From positions 1-64,000 of the forward strand of contig DWWQ01000056.1 of NCBI GenBank assembly GCA_019119615.1: a DNA stretch of 64,000 nt, read 5' to 3'. The position numbers were made by a program, and so were the translations under genes. Every line of letters starts with the position of its first letter. Position 1 is the first letter of the stretch. The stretch is from Candidatus Alistipes stercoravium (lineage in GTDB: Bacteria; Bacteroidota; Bacteroidia; Bacteroidales; Rikenellaceae). Positions 59,079 through 64,000 of the stretch are shown here, piece by piece. The notes beneath the pieces are model-generated. The model was not told where the DNA came from, searched no databases, and saw only the letters and a list, made by a program, of their open reading frames with translations.

Positions 59079-60086
59079 ATGATCCGAGAATTTACCCATA
59101 TCGACCTGCGCGACCGCAACAGTTTCGGCGTCGAGCAGCGGGCCGCACGGCTCGTCGAGTTCGAAACGGCCGACGACCTGCGCGAACTCTTCCGCGGGGG
59201 CATCCCCGAACAATGGTACGTCCTGAGCGGAGGCAACAACATTCTCTTCACCCGCGACTACGACGGTGTGCTCATCACCCCCGTGGGCCGGCGGATCACT
59301 CCCCTGCTCGACGACGGAGAGGCGGTTCTCGTACGCGCCGAGGCGGGAGTCGAGTGGGACGACCTGGTCGAGTGGGCCGTCGAACGCGGACTGTGGGGCA
59401 TCGAGAACCTCTCGCTCATCCCCGGCAAGGCGGGCGCCGCTCCGGTCCAGAATATCGGGGCCTACGGCTGCGAGGCGAAGGATGCGATCGAGCGGGTCGA
59501 GATGTTCTGCGTCGAGACGGGCACGATGCTCACGCTCGACGGCCGCCACTGCGGTTTCGCCTACCGCGAAAGCGTCTTCAAGCACGAACTGCGGGGCCGC
59601 GTCATCATCACCTCCGTCGTGCTGCGGCTGCACCGCACCCCGCAGCCGAAGCTGGGCTACGGGGATGTCGAGCGCGAGGTGGAGGCCCGGGGCGGCGTCT
59701 CGCTGCGCAACATCCGCGAAGCGATTTCGGCAATCCGCCGGGCGAAGCTCCCCGACCCGAAGCAGACGGGCAACGCCGGAAGTTTCTTCAAGAACCCCGT
59801 CGTCGAGGCGTCGGTGGCCGAACGGCTGCTGGCCCAATGGCCCGACATGCCGCACTACCCCGCGCCGGAGGGACGCGTGAAGCTCGCCGCGGGATGGCTC
59901 ATCGACCGGGCGGGCTGGAAGGGACACAGCGAGGGACATGTCGGCGTGCACGAACGCCAGGCCCTGGTGCTCGTAAACCGCGGCGGCGCCACGGGCAGCG
60001 AGGTGCTCGCCTTCGCCCGGAAAGTCCAGCAGGCCGTGCGCGAACGCTTCGGCGTGGAGATCGACACGGAGGTGAACATCCTCTGA
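59079..60086 (+). CDS. murB: UDP-N-acetylmuramate dehydrogenase (UDP-N-acetylenolpyruvoylglucosamine reductase)
   Basis: LSGGNNILFTRDYDGV, LSLIPGKAGAAPVQNIGAYG, YRESVFKHELRG, NAGSFFKNPVV. Confidence 0.96.
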   Translation: MIREFTHIDLRDRNSFGVEQRAARLVEFETADDLRELFRGGIPEQWYVLSGGNNILFTRDYDGVLITPVGRRITPLLDDGEAVLVRAEAGVEWDDLVEWAVERGLWGIENLSLIPGKAGAAPVQNIGAYGCEAKDAIERVEMFCVETGTMLTLDGRHCGFAYRESVFKHELRGRVIITSVVLRLHRTPQPKLGYGDVEREVEARGGVSLRNIREAISAIRRAKLPDPKQTGNAGSFFKNPVVEASVAERLLAQWPDMPHYPAPEGRVKLAAGWLIDRAGWKGHSEGHVGVHERQALVLVNRGGATGSEVLAFARKVQQAVRERFGVEIDTEVNIL

Positions 60087-60114
60087 AAAACAGCCCATCA
60101 AAAAAACACCCCAT

Positions 60115-61461
60115 ATGACCTCACTGACAGACGCTTTCAGTCGCTATATCGAAGAGAACCGTCTCGCCACGCACGACGACCGGATCCTGCTTACCGTTTC
60201 GGGCGGCGTGGATTCGATGGTCATGCTCTCGCTTTTCACCCGCTGCGGATATACGGTGGGCGTCGCCCACTGCAACTTCCAACTGCGGGGCGCCGAGAGC
60301 GACGAGGACGAGGTGCTCGTCGAAGAGGAGGCGAAGAAATACGGCGTGCCGTTCTACAACAAGCGTTTCGAGACGGTGGCCGAAATGGAGCGCACGGGCG
60401 AATCGATGGAGATGGCCGCACGGCGGCTGCGCTACGCCTGGTTCGACGCCCTGAGCCGCGAACACGGATACACGGTCATCGCCATCGCCCACCACGCCGA
60501 CGACTCGATCGAAACCTTCTTCATCAACCTGCTGCGCGGCACGGGCCTCCGCGGCCTGACGGGCATCTCGACCCAGGTCGGGCACCTGATCCGTCCGCTG
60601 ATGTTCGCCTCGCGCAAGGAGATCCTCGAATACGCCGTGGCGAACCACATCCCCTTCCGCGAAGATTCGTCGAACCGTTCGACCAAATACCTGCGCAACA
60701 AGATCCGGCTGGGGCTCATTCCCCGTATCCGGGAGATCAACCCCAAATTCACGGAGCTGATGCGCAGCAACCTCGAACGGCTCACCGATGCGCAGCTCTT
60801 CATCAACCACGGCATCGAACGTATCCGGGAGGAGGTCGTCGAAAGCCACGACGGCATCGACACGATCTGCCCGGACCGCATCGACCCGGCCTTCCCCCGG
60901 CAGTTCGTCATCTACGAACTGCTCAACTCGACCTATGGCTTCAAGGGAGACACGGTGGATGCCCTGTACCGTGCGCTGGAGCAGGAGGCCACGGGAAAAC
61001 GTTTCTATGCCCGCGACCGTGTGGCGGTGATCGACCGGGGACGGATCGTCGTGGCCCCGATCACCCCGGACGACGCCTGTCAGGTGAGTGTCGCGAAGGG
61101 AGCCCTGCGCAGCTACTGCGGCAATGCGGTGCTCTACTACGAATACTGCAACATCGACGACATCCGCAACTTCGGCGTGCCGCCGCACATCGCACAGGTC
61201 GATGCCGACAAGCTCCGCTACCCGCTCACGCTGCGCCGCTGGCGCGAAGGCGACTGGTTCATCCCCTACGGCATGACCGGGCGCAAGAAGGTGAGCGACT
61301 CCCTGATCGACGCCAAGGTCTCCGTACCCGAAAAGCAGCGGCAGTTCGTCCTGCTTTCGGGCGACGAGATCGTCTGGCTCGTCGGCCGCCGTATCGACGA
61401 CCGCTACCGCCTGACACACGACACGGAGAACGTCCTGCGCATCACCAAAGAGATCGTATAG
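60115..61461 (+). CDS. tilS: tRNA(Ile)-lysidine synthase
   Basis: LTVSGGVDSMVMLSLF, VAHCNFQLRGAESDEDE, IAHHADDSIETFFINLLRGTGLRGL. Confidence 0.96.
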   Translation: MTSLTDAFSRYIEENRLATHDDRILLTVSGGVDSMVMLSLFTRCGYTVGVAHCNFQLRGAESDEDEVLVEEEAKKYGVPFYNKRFETVAEMERTGESMEMAARRLRYAWFDALSREHGYTVIAIAHHADDSIETFFINLLRGTGLRGLTGISTQVGHLIRPLMFASRKEILEYAVANHIPFREDSSNRSTKYLRNKIRLGLIPRIREINPKFTELMRSNLERLTDAQLFINHGIERIREEVVESHDGIDTICPDRIDPAFPRQFVIYELLNSTYGFKGDTVDALYRALEQEATGKRFYARDRVAVIDRGRIVVAPITPDDACQVSVAKGALRSYCGNAVLYYEYCNIDDIRNFGVPPHIAQVDADKLRYPLTLRRWREGDWFIPYGMTGRKKVSDSLIDAKVSVPEKQRQFVLLSGDEIVWLVGRRIDDRYRLTHDTENVLRITKEIV

Positions 61462-61464
61462 AAG

Positions 61465-62535
61465 ATGGCCAAGAGTGCAGCAAAATTCCGCGACACGGTC
61501 GCCGAATACGAGCGGATCTCGGCGCAGATCGCCGTCCGACAGTTCGCCCCCGTCTACCTGCTCATGGGCGAGGAGGGCTACTTCATCGACGCGCTGGCCG
61601 AGCGCCTCTCGTCGTCGATTCTCGACGAGGCGGCCCGCGCCTTCAACCAGATCACCGTCTACGGACGGGATACCGAAGCCGGGCAGGTCATCAACCTCTG
61701 CCGCCAGATGCCCATGATGGGCTCCTACCAGGTGGTCATCGTCAAGGAGGCCCAACAGTTGCGCGGCATCGAGAAACTCTCGTTTTACACGCAGAAACCC
61801 TCGGCGACGACCGTGCTGGTGATCTGCCACAAGGAGAAGAGCGTCGATCGACGCTCGGCATTCTACAAGGGCTGCGCCGCAAACGGCACGGTTTTCGAAT
61901 CGGTGCGTCCGCGCGACTACGAGATCGCGGCCTGGCTGCAGCAGTTCATCAAGGGGCAGGGGCTCACGATCGACACGAAGGCGCTGTCGATGCTCACCGA
62001 CCACCTCGGGACCGACATCGCGAAGATCGCCAACGAACTGCGCAAACTTACCGTCTCGCTGCCCGAAGGCACCCGGCGCATCACCGATGCGGACATCGAG
62101 GCCCACATCGGCATCTCGAAGGATTTCAACAACTTCGAGCTGTGCAAGGCCGTCGTTACGAAGGACATGTCCCGGGCGTTGATGATCGCCGACCACTTCG
62201 CCCGCAACCCCAAGGACAATCCGCTGCTGCTGACGATCATGGCGCTGTTCGGACAGTTCCGCGACCTGTTCGTGGTCAATTACCTGCGGTGGCTGACCCG
62301 CCACAAGGGCAAGCCCTTCCCGTCGGATCAGGAGCTCATGCGCATCCTGCGCAAGAGCAACACCTTCATCCTCGGGGAGATCAAGCAACAGGCCTCGCTG
62401 TGGGACAACCGCAAGGTGTTCGCCGTACTCGGCCTGCTGCGCGAATACGACGCCAAAAGCAAGGGGCTGAATGCCGGAGGCGCCCCGGACGGCGAGCTGC
62501 TGCGCGAACTGCTGCTGAAAATCTTCCTGCTTTGA
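61465..62535 (+). CDS. holA: DNA polymerase III subunit delta
   Basis: 356 aa; PVYLLMGEEGYFIDALAERL..., ADIEAHIGISKDFNNFELCKAVV. Confidence 0.92.
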   Translation: MAKSAAKFRDTVAEYERISAQIAVRQFAPVYLLMGEEGYFIDALAERLSSSILDEAARAFNQITVYGRDTEAGQVINLCRQMPMMGSYQVVIVKEAQQLRGIEKLSFYTQKPSATTVLVICHKEKSVDRRSAFYKGCAANGTVFESVRPRDYEIAAWLQQFIKGQGLTIDTKALSMLTDHLGTDIAKIANELRKLTVSLPEGTRRITDADIEAHIGISKDFNNFELCKAVVTKDMSRALMIADHFARNPKDNPLLLTIMALFGQFRDLFVVNYLRWLTRHKGKPFPSDQELMRILRKSNTFILGEIKQQASLWDNRKVFAVLGLLREYDAKSKGLNAGGAPDGELLRELLLKIFLL

Positions 62536-63251
62536 ACGAACTCATCCTATACCAGATCGTCCACCTCGCCCGCGGGCGGGCCCGGAATGTCGGGGCGCAT
62601 GCCGCACTGCTCGATGCCGCCGGCCGCGCTCTCTTCCGACGTCCCTACCGCCCCGATCTGCAGGCCCTCGCGACACGCATCGAACGGTGCGCCGCCGCGG
62701 AGCACTACCCCACGGGAGTCTCGGGCTTCATCCGGATAGAGCTGAATGCCGAAGGCGAAGAGCGGCTGCAGCCGGAGGGCATTTCGCTCTATGACGGCTA
62801 CGCGCTGCGGAGCCTCCACCCCGATGCGGCGACAATGCGTTACGAACCGCTCTGTCCCGACCTTCCCACCTCGGCCCGCGAAGCGACCGAACGCCTTGCC
62901 GCGCAAATCGTCCGCCGCCGAAAGGCCGATGTTGCCATACGCTGCGACGAAGAGGGACGGATGCTTACGGCCGACAATGCCCCGCTTTTCGCCCTGTGCG
63001 ACGGGACGATCTACCACGCACCGACCCCGCCGGGCGTCGAGGCGGAGTTGCTGTGCGAGACGATTCGGGAATTGGGCATGCCGTTGCGCGACGAGGCACT
63101 CCGCCGCAGCGACCTGCCCCGCATCGAGGAGCTCTTTTATGTGGACCACCGGGGGATCACCGCCCTCGCCCACTGCGACGGGGCTCCGCTCATGGCGCTG
63201 CGCGCCGAACGCCTCGCGGAGGCGCTTGAGGGGCGTTTTCGCAAAATGTAG
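62532..63251 (+). CDS. Degenerate aminotransferase class IV-like protein (TTG start, overlaps the holA stop)
   Basis: Open frame starts TTG AAC GAA CTC ATC at the holA TGA; class-IV-like DEEGRMLTADNAPLFALCDGTIYHAPTPPGVEAELLCETIRELG. Confidence 0.65.
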   Translation: MNELILYQIVHLARGRARNVGAHAALLDAAGRALFRRPYRPDLQALATRIERCAAAEHYPTGVSGFIRIELNAEGEERLQPEGISLYDGYALRSLHPDAATMRYEPLCPDLPTSAREATERLAAQIVRRRKADVAIRCDEEGRMLTADNAPLFALCDGTIYHAPTPPGVEAELLCETIRELGMPLRDEALRRSDLPRIEELFYVDHRGITALAHCDGAPLMALRAERLAEALEGRFRKM

Positions 63252-63338
63252 AAACCGCATCGCCCCGCCGCATCCTATCTTCGGGGTATGAAACCCGCCC
63301 GCATCGCCGGATGCCGGGCCATTCCAACACCCCGAAAC

Positions 63339-63959
63339 ATGCTCAAAACCCTGATTGGCTACGCCGTAGTCGCCACGGCACTGCTGCTGTGGTGCTTTTA
63401 CGCCTACCGCAGTTCACGCACCGAAAACCGGCGTCTTGCAGAGAACCAGCAGGCGCTCTCGCTCGAAACGGAACACTACCGCACCCGGCTGGGCCAGGAG
63501 GCCGCATCGGTCCAGGCCCTGCGACTCCGCTGCGCGGAGTTCGAGACGCTGCGCGCAGCGGATGCCGAACAAATCCGCGCGCTGGGCATCCGCCTGCGCC
63601 GCCTCGAAGCCACGGCAAAGAACACGACGAAAACCGAACTCGACCTGCGTGCGCCGCTGCGCGATACGCTCGTGGCGGCCGTCGTCCGGAAGGGCGACAC
63701 GACGGCCTGCGCCCCGCACTGGGACACATTGCGCAGTTTCCGCTGGCGCGACCCGTGGGTTACGGTCGAGGGACGCATCGACGGCGACTCGGTGGCCTGC
63801 CGCGTCGTGAGCATCGATACGCTTCATCAGATCGTCCACCGTGTACCGCGCCGTTTCCTCTTCATCCGCTGGGGCACGAAAGCTATCCGGCAGGAGATCG
63901 TCAGCTCGAATCCCCACACGCGGATCGTACACTCGGAATACATACGGCTCGAACGCTGA
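63339..63959 (+). CDS. DUF6549-like membrane-anchored coiled-coil protein
   Basis: N-terminal TM LIGYAVVATALLLWCFYAY, coiled coil, C-terminal HRVPRRFLFIRWGTKAIRQEIVSSNPHTRIVHSEYIRL. Confidence 0.6.
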   Translation: MLKTLIGYAVVATALLLWCFYAYRSSRTENRRLAENQQALSLETEHYRTRLGQEAASVQALRLRCAEFETLRAADAEQIRALGIRLRRLEATAKNTTKTELDLRAPLRDTLVAAVVRKGDTTACAPHWDTLRSFRWRDPWVTVEGRIDGDSVACRVVSIDTLHQIVHRVPRRFLFIRWGTKAIRQEIVSSNPHTRIVHSEYIRLER

Positions 63960-64000
63960 AACCGGAGATTCGCTGACATCCGGGCTGTTCCGGCCCCGGT

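Overview
The window is dense, GC-rich chromosomal DNA of Bacteroidales type. Alistipes/Rikenellaceae-like is my inference from gene content, codon bias and the TTG-N19-TAnnTTTG promoters. There are no rRNA, tRNA, IS or CRISPR features that I can support. About 1-35 kb is mostly housekeeping: trmB, a BlaI/M56 pair, alkaline phosphatase, ung, sigma-70, a Deg protease, metK, tkt, clpX/clpP/tig, an S37-type peptidase, glutaminyl cyclase, metH/metF, an M20 amidohydrolase, rnr, GH125, and a seven-gene V/A-type ATPase operon that includes a DUF2764 gene. About 35-57 kb is accessory and glycan-related: an NAGPA-type phosphodiester glycosidase, GH89, a ROK repressor, and a polysaccharide utilisation locus (susC, susD, two DUF5018-like lipoproteins, two paralogous GHL10-like proteins, two mechanistically different GH97 enzymes, a calcineurin-like phosphoesterase and two SGNH esterases). 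About 57-64 kb holds DUF4301, murB, tilS, holA, a degenerate class-IV aminotransferase-like gene and a DUF6549-like coiled-coil protein. The strongest unusual signals are: a G9 homopolymer in the 5' end of susC where either +1 or -1 slippage gives an immediate stop (candidate phase-variable receptor), with a C9 tract just after the nearby GH89 gene; a PUL that appears to be ROK-controlled, with a dyad over the ROK promoter and a ~350-nt susC leader; a tandem BlaI operator; a Na+-type V-ATPase rotor with DUF2764 in the place of subunit C; and DUF4301 carrying UDPGP-like motifs.
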